Shown in pieces: positions 8,150-16,755 of a stretch of 64,000 nucleotides of DNA. How positions within the stretch are numbered: position 1 is the first letter of the stretch; each line of letters begins with the position of its first letter. The DNA is taken from assembly GCA_001464385.1 (NCBI GenBank), contig LNFB01000212.1, positions 1 to 64,000 of the forward strand, written 5' to 3'. Source of the stretch: Deltaproteobacteria bacterium Ga0077550. GTDB lineage: Bacteria > Myxococcota_A > Polyangia > Nannocystales > Nannocystaceae. Made by a program: the position numbers and the translations under genes. The notes beneath the pieces are model-generated. The model was not told where the DNA came from and did no database searches. It saw nothing but the letters and a program-made list of their open reading frames with translations.

Positions 8150-9253
8150 CTACACTCGACCGATCCGGGTGGGATCGCCAATCGCGTACTTGCGCACGCG
8201 ATCTCGACTCACGCTGGGCGGGTCGCCCCCGGGCTCGAGGACGTCCTCGGCGAGGAGGAACGCATTTTGCCCCTTTCCATCGAGGTAATCAAACCCGGGG
8301 ACGCAGCGGCCGAAGATCTCCGAGGCGCGCGAGAGCACGCCGGTCTCGCCGACCATGGTGCCCAGGCTGCCGGCGACGCCCGCGGCCCGGGCGAACTCGT
8401 GGATCGCGGCGGCCCCGAGCATGCCGCCCATCTTGCCCAGGCGGATGTTGAGGATGTCGGCGGCGCCGGCCTCGACCACGCGCCGGGCGTCGTCGAGGGT
8501 GCAGACCGACTCGTCCGCCATCACCTTCATGCCGAGCTCCTCGCGGATGCGCCGCATCGTCGCGAGATCGTCCGCGGCCACCGGCTGTTCGACCGAGGCG
8601 ATCGGGAACCGCGCCAGGGTCTCGAGCCGCATCATCGCCTCCTCCGCGGTCCACGCCGCGTTGGCGTCGATCCGGATCGGGAGATCCCCGAAGACCCGCG
8701 CGACGATCGCCATCCGCGTCTCGTCGTCGTCGGCCCCGACCTTCACCTTGATGTGACGTCGCTTGCCGAAGCGCAGCGCGGCGCAGTGCCGCTCGAGCTT
8801 GCCCGTCGGCACCTCGAAGCCGATCACGATGCCGGCCGGTAACGCGGGACCGAGGAAGCCGCCGAGGACCTGCTCGAGCCCGACGCCCGCGGCCTGCGTC
8901 GCGAGATCGAGGAGCGCCAGCTCGAACGCGCCGAAGCAGGACAGCCTGCGGCCGGCCCCGGGCAGCGCGTCGCGAAGCGCCGCGATCGCGCCGGGCACAT
9001 CGGCGAGCGAGTCGGCGGCCTCCGCCTCGAGCCACGCGGCGGCCATCGCCGGCGCGTCGCGATCGAACAGCGTGTCCAGATCCTCGCCGGTCACATAGGC
9101 GCGCGGCAGCGCCTCGCCCCAGCCGACGCGGCCGTCGTCGCCGTGCGCCGCCACCAACACCAACTCCGTGGTCGTGCGGTGCGACGCGGCGTGGCCGAAC
9201 CCGCCGCGCAGCGGGATCGCCAGCCGCCAGAGCTCGAAGCCGCTAGGTCGCAT
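8150..9253 (-). CDS. Enolase-superfamily enzyme, muconate lactonizing (MLE) subgroup
   Basis: A 367-residue protein with the full MLE-subgroup catalytic set: KVK (Lys169, Lys171), metal ligands Asp196 (RIDANAAW), Glu222 (SVEQPV) and Asp247 (MADESV), and Lys274 (RLGKMGG). These lie close to the canonical positions in muconate lactonizing enzyme. The subgroup includes cycloisomerases, o-succinylbenzoate synthase, dipeptide epimerases and N-acylamino-acid racemases; all abstract a proton alpha to a carboxylate with Mg2+. It overlaps the GH3-type gene by 11 bp. Next to a possible amido synthetase, an N-acyl or peptide epimerase role is attractive, but substrate cannot be assigned. Confidence 0.88.
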   Translation of the reverse strand: MRPSGFELWRLAIPLRGGFGHAASHRTTTELVLVAAHGDDGRVGWGEALPRAYVTGEDLDTLFDRDAPAMAAAWLEAEAADSLADVPGAIAALRDALPGAGRRLSCFGAFELALLDLATQAAGVGLEQVLGGFLGPALPAGIVIGFEVPTGKLERHCAALRFGKRRHIKVKVGADDDETRMAIVARVFGDLPIRIDANAAWTAEEAMMRLETLARFPIASVEQPVAADDLATMRRIREELGMKVMADESVCTLDDARRVVEAGAADILNIRLGKMGGMLGAAAIHEFARAAGVAGSLGTMVGETGVLSRASEIFGRCVPGFDYLDGKGQNAFLLAEDVLEPGGDPPSVSRDRVRKYAIGDPTRIGRV

Positions 9254-10904
9254 GGAACCGCTCGAGGACCTCGAACTGATCGCCGAAGCTGGCGTCGCGC
9301 GTGAGGTGCGTGGGCTTGATCTGGCTGTCGCTCGCGCCGCCGGCGAGCCGACGCTGGCGCCGCGCGTCGAAGCTCCCGGGCTTGAGCACCGCGAGCTCGG
9401 GCGCGGCGAGCCGCTCGGAGCTGCGCTTACCGCCGTACTCGATGTTGCGCTGCTCGAGCGCGTCGTCGAGCCGCGATGGGAACGCCGCCTTCGCGCGCGC
9501 GTCGGCGGGCCGATCGAACTCGACGTACGCGATGTAGCGCGGGAACCCGCCCTTCGCGGGTGCGAGCGTGAACCCGACGATGCTCAGATCGAGCGCCTTG
9601 GCGACGTCGCCGATCGCCAACGTCACCTGGTCCTCGGTGAGCTTCTCGCCCGTCAACGAGCACGTGGAACCGGCGCGGTGGAGGAACTCGATGCACGGCG
9701 TGCGCTCGACGAACCCGCGCACGCGGACCACGTCGCCGATGTTGTAGCGGTACAGACCGCTGCCGTTGCTCAACACGAGCACGTAGGTCTTGCCGTCCTC
9801 GAGCTCGTGGGGCAGCAGCACGTCGGGGTCGGCCCGATCGGCCTGGTCCTCGGGGATGAACTCGTAGACGTGGACACCGACGGCGAGCGGCCCGCCGCTG
9901 CGGCCGTCGTCGATCGGGATCGCCATGATCCCCTCGGAGGCCATGAGGATGTAGTCCCGCCCCGCGATCGGGCCGAGCTGCGGCGCGAGGAGATCGAGGT
10001 ACGGCTGCAGCATCGGGCTGCGCCAGCAGATCGCGAGGCGCAGGGCCGGCCACAGCCGGTGGGCGAGCAGGCCCGGCCCCTCGCGCAGCGCGGCGAGCTC
10101 GTCGGCGCGCGCCGGGTTGCCGCGGTAGCGCTCGGCCACGTAGCTGCGAACGACGTCGCCGCAGCGCACGTGCTCGCCGAGGCCGCCGGTGCGGACGTCG
10201 TCGCACAGCTGCGCGCCGTACTGGGCGATCTTCTGGAAGAGCAGCAGGATCGTGCTCGGGTTCAGCGTCATGATGACGCTGAACTCCTCCTCGAGCAGGA
10301 TGCGGGCGATGGCGTAGTAGCGGCTGTCGCTGTCGCCGATCTGCGCGACCGCCTTGGGGATGATCGGCGCCTGCGTCATCGACGTCGCCCGGGTCACGCC
10401 GGCCCAGTAGGCGCTCTCCGAGCTGCACGGCAGACCCGAGCCCGGCGCGCGCACCGGCTCGCCCGAGTCCGAGAAGTTGGTCACCATGCGCCCGGCCTTC
10501 GCCGCGGCGTGCCGCGCGAAGACCTCGGCCCAGTAGATCCCGAACGCCCGCGACTTCGCGCGCACGAACGTGTTGGTGACGGGGATGTACTTCGACTTCG
10601 CCGTCGACCCCGAGGTCAGGAAGAACCGCTTGACCGGCTCGACGGTCAGCACGTTCGCCTCGCCCGCGACCACGCGATCGATCCGCGACTCGAAGCCCTC
10701 GTACTTCCGGATCGGCACCGCGCGCTGGTACTCGGCGAAGGTGCGGATGCTCGCGAAGCCGTGCTCGACGCCGAACTCCGACGTGACGTTCGGCGCGAGG
10801 ATCATCGACTGCAGCAGCTCTTGCTGCACGGCCTCGGGGCGGCTGAGGCCGGCGAGGAAGTTCTGGGCTTCGCGCGATCGGAATTCACCGGTCATGGAGG
10901 TCAT
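9243..10904 (-). CDS. GH3 (auxin-responsive) family acyl-acid amido synthetase-like protein
   Basis: A 553-residue protein with GH3-family landmarks: FLTSGSTAKSKYIPVT (the ATP phosphate loop, about residues 95-110), an LILMASEGI-like segment (DYILMASEGIMAIPI), YRYNIGDVVRVRGF near residue 390, and EFLHRAGSTCSLTGEKLTE. Plant GH3 proteins adenylate a small carboxylic acid and join it to an amino acid; bacterial relatives are widespread but mostly uncharacterised. It is the second gene of the minus-strand operon, 15 bp after the SDR and overlapping the MLE-type gene by 11 bp. A reasonable guess is that it joins the pathway's acid to an amino acid or amine. The start ATG at 10904 is followed by a second ATG four codons on. 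Confidence 0.85.
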   Translation of the reverse strand: MTSMTGEFRSREAQNFLAGLSRPEAVQQELLQSMILAPNVTSEFGVEHGFASIRTFAEYQRAVPIRKYEGFESRIDRVVAGEANVLTVEPVKRFFLTSGSTAKSKYIPVTNTFVRAKSRAFGIYWAEVFARHAAAKAGRMVTNFSDSGEPVRAPGSGLPCSSESAYWAGVTRATSMTQAPIIPKAVAQIGDSDSRYYAIARILLEEEFSVIMTLNPSTILLLFQKIAQYGAQLCDDVRTGGLGEHVRCGDVVRSYVAERYRGNPARADELAALREGPGLLAHRLWPALRLAICWRSPMLQPYLDLLAPQLGPIAGRDYILMASEGIMAIPIDDGRSGGPLAVGVHVYEFIPEDQADRADPDVLLPHELEDGKTYVLVLSNGSGLYRYNIGDVVRVRGFVERTPCIEFLHRAGSTCSLTGEKLTEDQVTLAIGDVAKALDLSIVGFTLAPAKGGFPRYIAYVEFDRPADARAKAAFPSRLDDALEQRNIEYGGKRSSERLAAPELAVLKPGSFDARRQRRLAGGASDSQIKPTHLTRDASFGDQFEVLERFHAT

Positions 10905-10919
10905 TCTCGGGGCGGCAGG

Positions 10920-11699
10920 TCACATCGAGGTTCCACCGCAGACGTTCAGCGCCTGGCCGTGGATCCCGCGGGCATCGTGTGACATCAGGAACACGGCGAG
11001 GGCGGCGACCTCGCGGGCGGTGATGAGCCGCTGCTGCGGGCTCTCGGCGATGACCTTCTCGAGGTACTCCTCGGTGGTCTTGCCGAACATCTTCGCCCGC
11101 GCCGCCATCGCCTCGTTCTCGTCCTCGGCCTCGACGTGCCACGGCCGGATCGAGTTGACCGTGATGCCGAGCTTGGCGACCTCGCGGGCCAGCGATCGGG
11201 TGAAGCCGTCGACCGCGGCCTTCGACGAGGCGTACGCGCTGTAGTAGCTCGCGCCCAGCTCGGCCGACACCGAGCCGACGTTGATGATGCGGCCCTGCTT
11301 GCGCCGGATCATGTGCTTCAGCACGGCCTGGGTGAGGTTCACCAGGGCGAAGACGTTCAGCTCGTAGACCGCGCGCCAGCGATCGGCCTTGCCCATCATG
11401 ACGTTGGCGACGTAGGTGGCCGCGGCGTTGTTGACGAGGATGTCGATGCGGCCGAAGCGCGCGGCCACGCCTGCGACGAGCTCGGCCGTCGCGGTGGGGT
11501 CGGTGATGTCCGCCGGCCATGCGGTGGCATGCCCGCCGGCGGCTTCGATCTCGGCGGCGACCCGCTCGACGTCGCCGGCGGTGCGCGCGACGAGGACGAC
11601 GTGCGCGCCCGCGGCGGCGGCCACCCGGGCGATTTCCCGGCCGATCCCCCGCGAGGCCCCGGTCACGATCGCGATCTGCTCGCTGAGGTCGACGTTCAC
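10920..11699 (-). CDS. Short-chain dehydrogenase/reductase
   Basis: A classical SDR of 259 residues from the GTG at 11699. It has the cofactor motif TGASRGIG near the N-terminus, an NNAA motif, Ser plus YASSK as the catalytic Tyr-Lys pair, and an NSIRPW segment. The frame continues upstream to 11954, but that part is Arg/Pro-rich, lacks SDR sequence and would cover the divergent aminotransferase start. The family oxidises or reduces alcohols, ketones or acyl-thioesters with NAD(P)(H). It is the first gene of the six-gene minus-strand operon and probably acts on the ACP-bound or free pathway intermediate. Confidence 0.88.
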   Translation of the reverse strand: MNVDLSEQIAIVTGASRGIGREIARVAAAAGAHVVLVARTAGDVERVAAEIEAAGGHATAWPADITDPTATAELVAGVAARFGRIDILVNNAAATYVANVMMGKADRWRAVYELNVFALVNLTQAVLKHMIRRKQGRIINVGSVSAELGASYYSAYASSKAAVDGFTRSLAREVAKLGITVNSIRPWHVEAEDENEAMAARAKMFGKTTEEYLEKVIAESPQQRLITAREVAALAVFLMSHDARGIHGQALNVCGGTSM

Positions 11700-11871
11700 C
11701 GAGGCGCAAGGGGACGCCGAGCCCGCGTTGGTGTCAACGTGAGATGGCTCAATCCCGGCGAACCCCGCGGCGACGGGCGTGCGGATGCGCCGGGGTTGCT
11801 GCGATCGGGGCCCGTCCGTACGACGCGTCACCGCGACGGGCCGGCGGCTCGGTGTATGGTCCGCCGCGTCC

Positions 11872-13218
11872 ATGCGCCACAGCCCGTTCCAAACCGCGCC
11901 GTCCGATGTCCACAGCGTGCTCGGCCAATGGATGCTCGTCGACGGGTTCGACATCGTCTACGACACCGCGCGCAGCCACGACGTGCACCTCGTCGACGCG
12001 ACGACGGGGACCGAGTACCTCGATCTCTTCTCGTTCTTCGCGAGCATGCCGGTCGGGCACAACCACCCCAAGCTGCGCGAGCCCGAGTTCCTCGCGCGCT
12101 TGATGGCCGCGACGCTGACGAAGGTCTCCAACTCCGACGTGTACACGCCGGCGATGGCGGACTGGGTCAGCGCGCTCGGGCGCACGATGCCGGCGTCGTT
12201 CAAGAACCTGTTCTTCATCGAGGGCGGCGCGCTCGCGGTCGAGAACGCGATGAAGGTCGCCTTCGACTGGAAGGTCCGCAAGAACATCGCCCGCGGCCTG
12301 TGCAGCGGCGCCGACGATGATCTGGTCGGCACGCAGATCCTCCACTTCCGCAACGCCTTCCACGGGCGCTCGGGCTACACGCTCTCGGTCACCAACGGCT
12401 TCGCCCGCGAGAAGACCCAGTACTTCCCCAAGTTCCCGTGGCCGCGCGTCGACGCGCCGCCCGTGCGCTTCCCGTTCGACGCCGAGGCGCTGGCCGCCGT
12501 CGTCGCGGCCGAGCGCCACAGCATCGAGCAGATCGAGGCGGCGATCCGGACCCACGGCCACGACATCGCGGCGATCCTGATCGAGACCGTGCAGGCCGAG
12601 GGCGGCGACAACCACTTCCGGCCCGAGTTCTTCCGCGCGCTGCGGACGATCTGCGACGAGAACGAGATCCTCCTCATCTTCGACGAAATCCAGTGCGGCA
12701 TGGGCATCACCGGCAAGTGGTGGGCCTTCGAGCACATGGGCGTCGAGCCCGACGTGTTCTCGTTCGGCAAGAAGGCCCAGGTCTGCGGCATCGCCAGCAA
12801 CGACCGCGTCAACGAGGTCGACTCCTGCTTCAAGGTGCCGAGCCGCATCAACTCGACGTGGGGCGGCAACATCGTCGACATGGTCCGCGCGACCCGCTAC
12901 ATCGAGATCATCGAGCAGGACGATCTGCTCACCCGCTGCCGCGAGAACGGCGAGTACCTGCTGGAGCGCCTGCGCGCGCTCGCCTCGCGGTTCCCGGTCG
13001 TCAGCAACGTCCGCGGTCGCGGCCTGATGTGCGCGTTCGACCTGACCGACCCGGCCCAGCGCGCCGCGTGCGTGCGGGCCTCGCTCGAGGACGAGCACCT
13101 CATCATCCTGCCGTGCGGCGCCCGCAGCATCCGCTTCCGTCCGGTCCTCGACATCGAGCGCGCCCACATCGACGAGGCGATGGACCGGCTCGCGCGCGTC
13201 CTGACCAAGATTTCCTGA
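11872..13218 (+). CDS. lat: L-lysine 6-transaminase
   Basis: A 448-residue class III (fold type I) PLP aminotransferase. The cofactor lysine is Lys300 in FSFGKKAQVCG, the same position as in mycobacterial lysine 6-aminotransferase, with Asp271-Glu272 in IFDEIQCGMG. The sequence resembles LAT more than GABA or ornithine aminotransferases (VGHNHPKL, FIEGGALAVENAMK, RINSTWGGN). LAT converts L-lysine to alpha-aminoadipate 6-semialdehyde, which cyclises to piperideine-6-carboxylate. I chose ATG 11872 since the earlier in-frame start at 11779 gives an Arg-rich extension absent from the family. It diverges from the SDR/GH3/ACP operon and may feed it an amino-acid building block; otherwise it may serve lysine catabolism or stress. 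Confidence 0.88.
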   Translation: MRHSPFQTAPSDVHSVLGQWMLVDGFDIVYDTARSHDVHLVDATTGTEYLDLFSFFASMPVGHNHPKLREPEFLARLMAATLTKVSNSDVYTPAMADWVSALGRTMPASFKNLFFIEGGALAVENAMKVAFDWKVRKNIARGLCSGADDDLVGTQILHFRNAFHGRSGYTLSVTNGFAREKTQYFPKFPWPRVDAPPVRFPFDAEALAAVVAAERHSIEQIEAAIRTHGHDIAAILIETVQAEGGDNHFRPEFFRALRTICDENEILLIFDEIQCGMGITGKWWAFEHMGVEPDVFSFGKKAQVCGIASNDRVNEVDSCFKVPSRINSTWGGNIVDMVRATRYIEIIEQDDLLTRCRENGEYLLERLRALASRFPVVSNVRGRGLMCAFDLTDPAQRAACVRASLEDEHLIILPCGARSIRFRPVLDIERAHIDEAMDRLARVLTKIS

Positions 13219-13266
13219 TCTCGCCGCTGCTCGTTCTCGCCGCCGCTCGTTCTCGCCGCCGCTCCA
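13219..13266. repeat. Three tandem 16-bp repeats between lat and the glycosyltransferase gene
   Basis: Unit TCTCGCCGC(T/C)GCTCGT occurs at 13219-13234, 13235-13250 and, with two changes, 13251-13266. It starts right after the lat stop codon and ends just before the ribosome site (AGGA) of the next gene. No stem-loop with a T-tract is present, so it is not an obvious terminator. Confidence 0.8.
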
Positions 13267-13275
13267 GGAATTCCC

Positions 13276-14295
13276 ATGCGTCTGCTCGTCCTGGTCCCCG
13301 ACCTGGTCCTCAAGGGGCCGTTGCGCTCCTTCACCGAGTTCCTCGGCCGCCACCCGCGGGCCGCCGCGCTGCCGCGGCCGCTGCTGCGCAAGCTGCTGGT
13401 CCACCCGAGCCTGCACACCTCGGTGGCGTGGGGCGGCACGCTCAACAACATGCGGCACGCCGCGATCGCCCGCTCGCTCGGCGTCGACGCACGCCTGGTG
13501 TGCCCGAGCGGCCGCGACACCTACGGCGAGTTCAACGTCGCCGACGTGCCGTACATGAAGTGGACGGATCGACGCGACGACGACGTCGTGCTCGTGCCCG
13601 ACTTCTGCTCGGACCTCGCCGACGAGGTGAAGGGCAAGGCGATCGTGTACCTGCAGGTGCCGATCCACCTGCGCCGCGACTTCGACTACATGCACGAGCG
13701 CTTCACGCTGTGGACCGACTCGCCGCACATGCTCGGGCTGTGCAAGAAGGTCTACCCCGGCAAGGACATCCCGATCGTCCCGAACATCGTCGACGACCGC
13801 GCGTTCCCGTTCATCCCCCAGTCCGACCGCGAGCCGGGGTTGATCCTGGCGTTCCCCCGCAAGGGCCCCGAGTACATCGAGGCGACCAAGGCCCACTACG
13901 CGAAGCTGGGCGGCAAGTACTGGCACTTCGAGCTCATCGACGGCATCCCGCTCAACGAGCTCGCACGGCGCATGCGGCGGCCCCAGGCGTTCCTCGCCTC
14001 GGCCGACGTCGAGGGCTGCGCGCTGCCGCCCCAGGAGTCGATGGCGTGCGGGATGATCGTCGTCGGCAAGTCGGCGAGCGGCGCCAACTTCTCGATGGAG
14101 CACAGGAAGACCGCGATGATCGCCGAGACGCCCGAGGCCGCGGCCGAGTCGTTGATCGAGATCGAGGACGCCGCGCTGCGCGACTCGATCTCGAAGAACG
14201 CCCACGCGTTCATCGCCCGGTACTTCCCCAGCGGCGAGCCGCGCGAGCACTGGCGCACGACGCTGAAGAACTACGGGTTCAAGCTGAAGGAGTGA
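13276..14295 (+). CDS. Glycosyltransferase, GT4-like
   Basis: A 339-residue protein. The C-terminal half has the feature of retaining GT-B glycosyltransferases, an E-x7-E-like segment (VEGCALPPQESMACGMIVV), preceded by a beta-strand-rich donor domain (GLILAFPRKGPEYIEATKAH). The N-terminal half is a Rossmann-like acceptor domain (GGTLNNMRHAAIARSLGVDA). The substrate is unknown. It lies 57 bp after lat, with an AGGA ribosome site 8 bp before the ATG, and its last 17 bp overlap the 3' end of the convergent wecB. It could belong to the polysaccharide region that follows or decorate the product of the preceding operon. Confidence 0.7.
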   Translation: MRLLVLVPDLVLKGPLRSFTEFLGRHPRAAALPRPLLRKLLVHPSLHTSVAWGGTLNNMRHAAIARSLGVDARLVCPSGRDTYGEFNVADVPYMKWTDRRDDDVVLVPDFCSDLADEVKGKAIVYLQVPIHLRRDFDYMHERFTLWTDSPHMLGLCKKVYPGKDIPIVPNIVDDRAFPFIPQSDREPGLILAFPRKGPEYIEATKAHYAKLGGKYWHFELIDGIPLNELARRMRRPQAFLASADVEGCALPPQESMACGMIVVGKSASGANFSMEHRKTAMIAETPEAAAESLIEIEDAALRDSISKNAHAFIARYFPSGEPREHWRTTLKNYGFKLKE

Positions 14296-15472
14296 CGCCG
14301 TCGGGCCGATACGGCGGCACCAGGGCGTGGGGCAGGCGCAGCTGCTCGCGCAGCGCCGCGACGCAGCGGGCGGCGGCCAGCCCGTCCCCGAACGGGTTGT
14401 GGGTCGCGACCGCGCGGGCGTACGCAGCGGGGTCGCCCAGCCAGCGCTCGCACCACGACAGCAGCAGCGCCGGATCGTAGCCGACGACCACCGCCGCGCC
14501 GGCGTCGACTGCCTCGGGCCGCTCGGTGGCGACGCGCGTGACGAGCACCGGCTTGCCGAGCTCGGGCGCCTCTTCTTGGATGCCGCCCGAGTCGGTGATG
14601 ACGAAGTGCGCGCGGCCGATGAGCCAGATCGACGCGGGGTAGCCGACCGGCGGGCACACGTGGACGTTGGCGGCGCCGCCGAGCGACCGATCCACCTCGG
14701 CGCGGACGTGGGGGTTGAGATGGACCGGATAGACGATGTCGATCTCGGGGTGCCGCGCAGCGAGCTCCGCGAGCGCGGCGCAGACCTGCGCGAGCCCGCC
14801 GTCGAAGCTCTCGCGGCGGTGGCCGGTGACGAGCACCAGCCGCGCGTCGGGGCGCAGCCGCGGCAGCAGGGCGAGCACCTCGGGGACCGCGGCGCCGTCG
14901 GCCGGCAGCCGCGCGCGGATCCACCGGACCGCGTCGACGACGGTGTTGCCGGTCAGCGAGACGCCGGCCGTGACGCCCTCGGCGCGGAGGTTCTCGACCG
15001 CGCGCCGCGACGGACACAGGTGCAGCGACGCGAGCTGCCCGACGAGCACGCGGTTGGTCTCCTCGGGGAACGGCGCCGCGCGGTCGTGGGTGCGCAGCCC
15101 GGCCTCGACGTGCGCGACCGGGATGTGCTGGCCCGCCGCGGCGAGCGAGGCCCCGAGCACCGTGGTGGTGTCGCCCTGCACCACGATCCACGCGGGACGA
15201 TCGCGCACGAGCACGCGCTCCACCTGCGCGACGACGTTGCCGAGCAGCGCCCCGAGCCCCTGCCCCGGCACCATGAGCCCGAGATCCTCGTCGGGCACGA
15301 TCGCGAAGGTCTCGAGGAACGGGGCCAGCAGCTCGCGGTGCTGGCCGGTGCTGCACACCCGCACGCGCCAGTCACGGCACCCCTGCGCCGCGTGGATCAC
15401 GGGCGCGAGCTTCACGGCCTCGGGCCGCGTCCCCAACACGAACATCACGGTCGGCGACTCGCTCGAACCCAC
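14279..15472 (-). CDS. wecB: UDP-N-acetylglucosamine 2-epimerase (non-hydrolysing)
   Basis: A 397-residue protein with the WecB/MnaA signature: FVLGTRPEAVKLAPVIHA at the start, VVQGDTTTVLGASLAA, VAHVEAGLRTHDRAAPFPEE, and ITDSGGIQEEAPELGKPVL near the C-terminus. It interconverts UDP-GlcNAc and UDP-ManNAc in the cytoplasm, giving ManNAc for surface polysaccharide. It is divergent from the GalE-like gene (113 bp between starts) and converges on the glycosyltransferase, with 17 bp of overlap. No ManNAc dehydrogenase (WecC) follows in this window. Confidence 0.93.
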   Translation of the reverse strand: MGSSESPTVMFVLGTRPEAVKLAPVIHAAQGCRDWRVRVCSTGQHRELLAPFLETFAIVPDEDLGLMVPGQGLGALLGNVVAQVERVLVRDRPAWIVVQGDTTTVLGASLAAAGQHIPVAHVEAGLRTHDRAAPFPEETNRVLVGQLASLHLCPSRRAVENLRAEGVTAGVSLTGNTVVDAVRWIRARLPADGAAVPEVLALLPRLRPDARLVLVTGHRRESFDGGLAQVCAALAELAARHPEIDIVYPVHLNPHVRAEVDRSLGGAANVHVCPPVGYPASIWLIGRAHFVITDSGGIQEEAPELGKPVLVTRVATERPEAVDAGAAVVVGYDPALLLSWCERWLGDPAAYARAVATHNPFGDGLAAARCVAALREQLRLPHALVPPYRPDGVTPSA

Positions 15473-15585
15473 GCGGGCCCGAGCCTAGCAGCGGGCGCCC
15501 CGCGACGCAGCCGCCGATCGCACGAATCCCGGCGATGGCAGGGGCTCGACGGGGGGCGCGAGGACGATCGTGGTAGGGTTCGGCC

Positions 15586-16536
15586 GTGCGCGTGATGGTC
15601 ACCGGCGGGGCGGGTTTCATCGGCAGTCACGTCGTCGACGCGCTCGTCGACGACGGGCACGACGTCGTCATCGTCGACGACCTGTCCTCGGGCAGGCGGA
15701 GCAACCTCAACCCGCGCGCGCGCTTCGAGCACGTCGACATCGTCGACGCCGCCGCGCTCGAGCGGGTGTTCGCGGCGTTCGAGCCCGAGGCCGTGACCCA
15801 CCAGGCGGCGCAGACCTCGGTGTCGGTGTCGACGCGCGAGCCGGCCCGCGACGCGAGCGTGAACGTGGTCGGATCGGTCAACGTGCTCGAGGCGTGCGTC
15901 CGCCACCGGACGGGCCGCCTCGTCTTCGCGAGCACCGGCGGAGCGATCTACGGCGAGGTCGAGGCCCCGCGCCTGGCCCGCGTCGGCGACCCGACGTTCC
16001 CGCTGTCGCCGTACGCGTGCAGCAAGCTGGCGGTCGAGCACTACCTGCGCATGTACACGGCCGTGCACGGCCTGCACACCACCGTGCTGCGCTACGCGAA
16101 CGTGTACGGCCCACGGCAGGATCCCCACGGCGAGGCGGGCGTGGTCGCGATCTTCAGTCGCCGGCTGCTGTCCGCGCTCGCCTGTCGGATCAACGCGCGC
16201 AAGGACGTCGGCGACGACGGCTGCATCCGCGACTACGTGTTCATCGCCGACGTGGTGCGCGCGAATCGCCTCGCGCTCGCGGGGACCCTCGGCGACCGGA
16301 CGATCAACGTCTGCACCGGCGTGGCCACGACCACGCGTGACATCGCGGAGGGCCTGATGTCCGCGCTGGATCTGCGCGCGGCCCTCGAGCACGGCCCGTG
16401 GCGGCCGGGGGATCTCGAGCGATCGGTCCTCGACGCCGCGGCCATGCGCGAGGAGATCGGCGAGCCGGTCGGCCTCGGGGACGGCCTGCGGCAGACCGCG
16501 CAGTGGTTCCGCGACCACCCGGACCCGCTGCCCTAG
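15586..16536 (+). CDS. NAD-dependent epimerase/dehydratase, UDP-glucose 4-epimerase-like
   Basis: A 316-residue extended SDR. It has [15 protein letters not shown] at the N-terminus, the active-site YACSK with an upstream STGGAIYGE, and LRYANVYGPRQDPHGEAGVV as in GalE-like enzymes. It starts at GTG 15586, with GGTAGGG about 7 bp upstream as ribosome site. It probably epimerises or dehydrates a nucleotide sugar for the polysaccharide made by the neighbouring genes. The exact sugar cannot be read; GalE, UDP-GlcNAc 4-epimerase and UDP-glucuronate enzymes share these motifs. Confidence 0.85.
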   Translation: MRVMVTGGAGFIGSHVVDALVDDGHDVVIVDDLSSGRRSNLNPRARFEHVDIVDAAALERVFAAFEPEAVTHQAAQTSVSVSTREPARDASVNVVGSVNVLEACVRHRTGRLVFASTGGAIYGEVEAPRLARVGDPTFPLSPYACSKLAVEHYLRMYTAVHGLHTTVLRYANVYGPRQDPHGEAGVVAIFSRRLLSALACRINARKDVGDDGCIRDYVFIADVVRANRLALAGTLGDRTINVCTGVATTTRDIAEGLMSALDLRAALEHGPWRPGDLERSVLDAAAMREEIGEPVGLGDGLRQTAQWFRDHPDPLP

Positions 16537-16644
16537 ACCTGCGACCCCCAGCCCCGCCTCTCGACACGCCCCGGGGATCCCCGACGGGACATCGCCCTGG
16601 CCACGCGAACGTTCAGAACGGCGTCTACAGCACGCGCGCCGGGT

Positions 16645-16673
16645 TTGACAGAGCCCCTCCCCCTCCCTAAAGT
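16645..16673 (+). promoter_or_regulatory. Sigma-70-type promoter for the Ser/Thr kinase gene
   Basis: A perfect -35 TTGACA (16645-16650), a 17-bp spacer and a -10 TAAAGT (16668-16673, 4 of 6 matches). Transcription would start near 16680, leaving a leader of about 75 bases before the GTG at 16756. Such a good -35 is rare by chance in DNA this GC-rich. Confidence 0.6.
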
Positions 16674-16755
16674 GGGGTGCGCCCATACAGTGCGTGGGGG
16701 CTGAAGTGCGCTCGAGGACCTCGCACGCTGGTCGCACACCGGCAAGAGGACGTTT

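Noticed and set aside
6318-9253. MenE and MenC (menaquinone) assignment for the ligase and the MLE-type enzyme
   Set aside because: No other men gene is present and the neighbours (ACP, GH3, UbiD) do not fit; motifs are shared by whole superfamilies.
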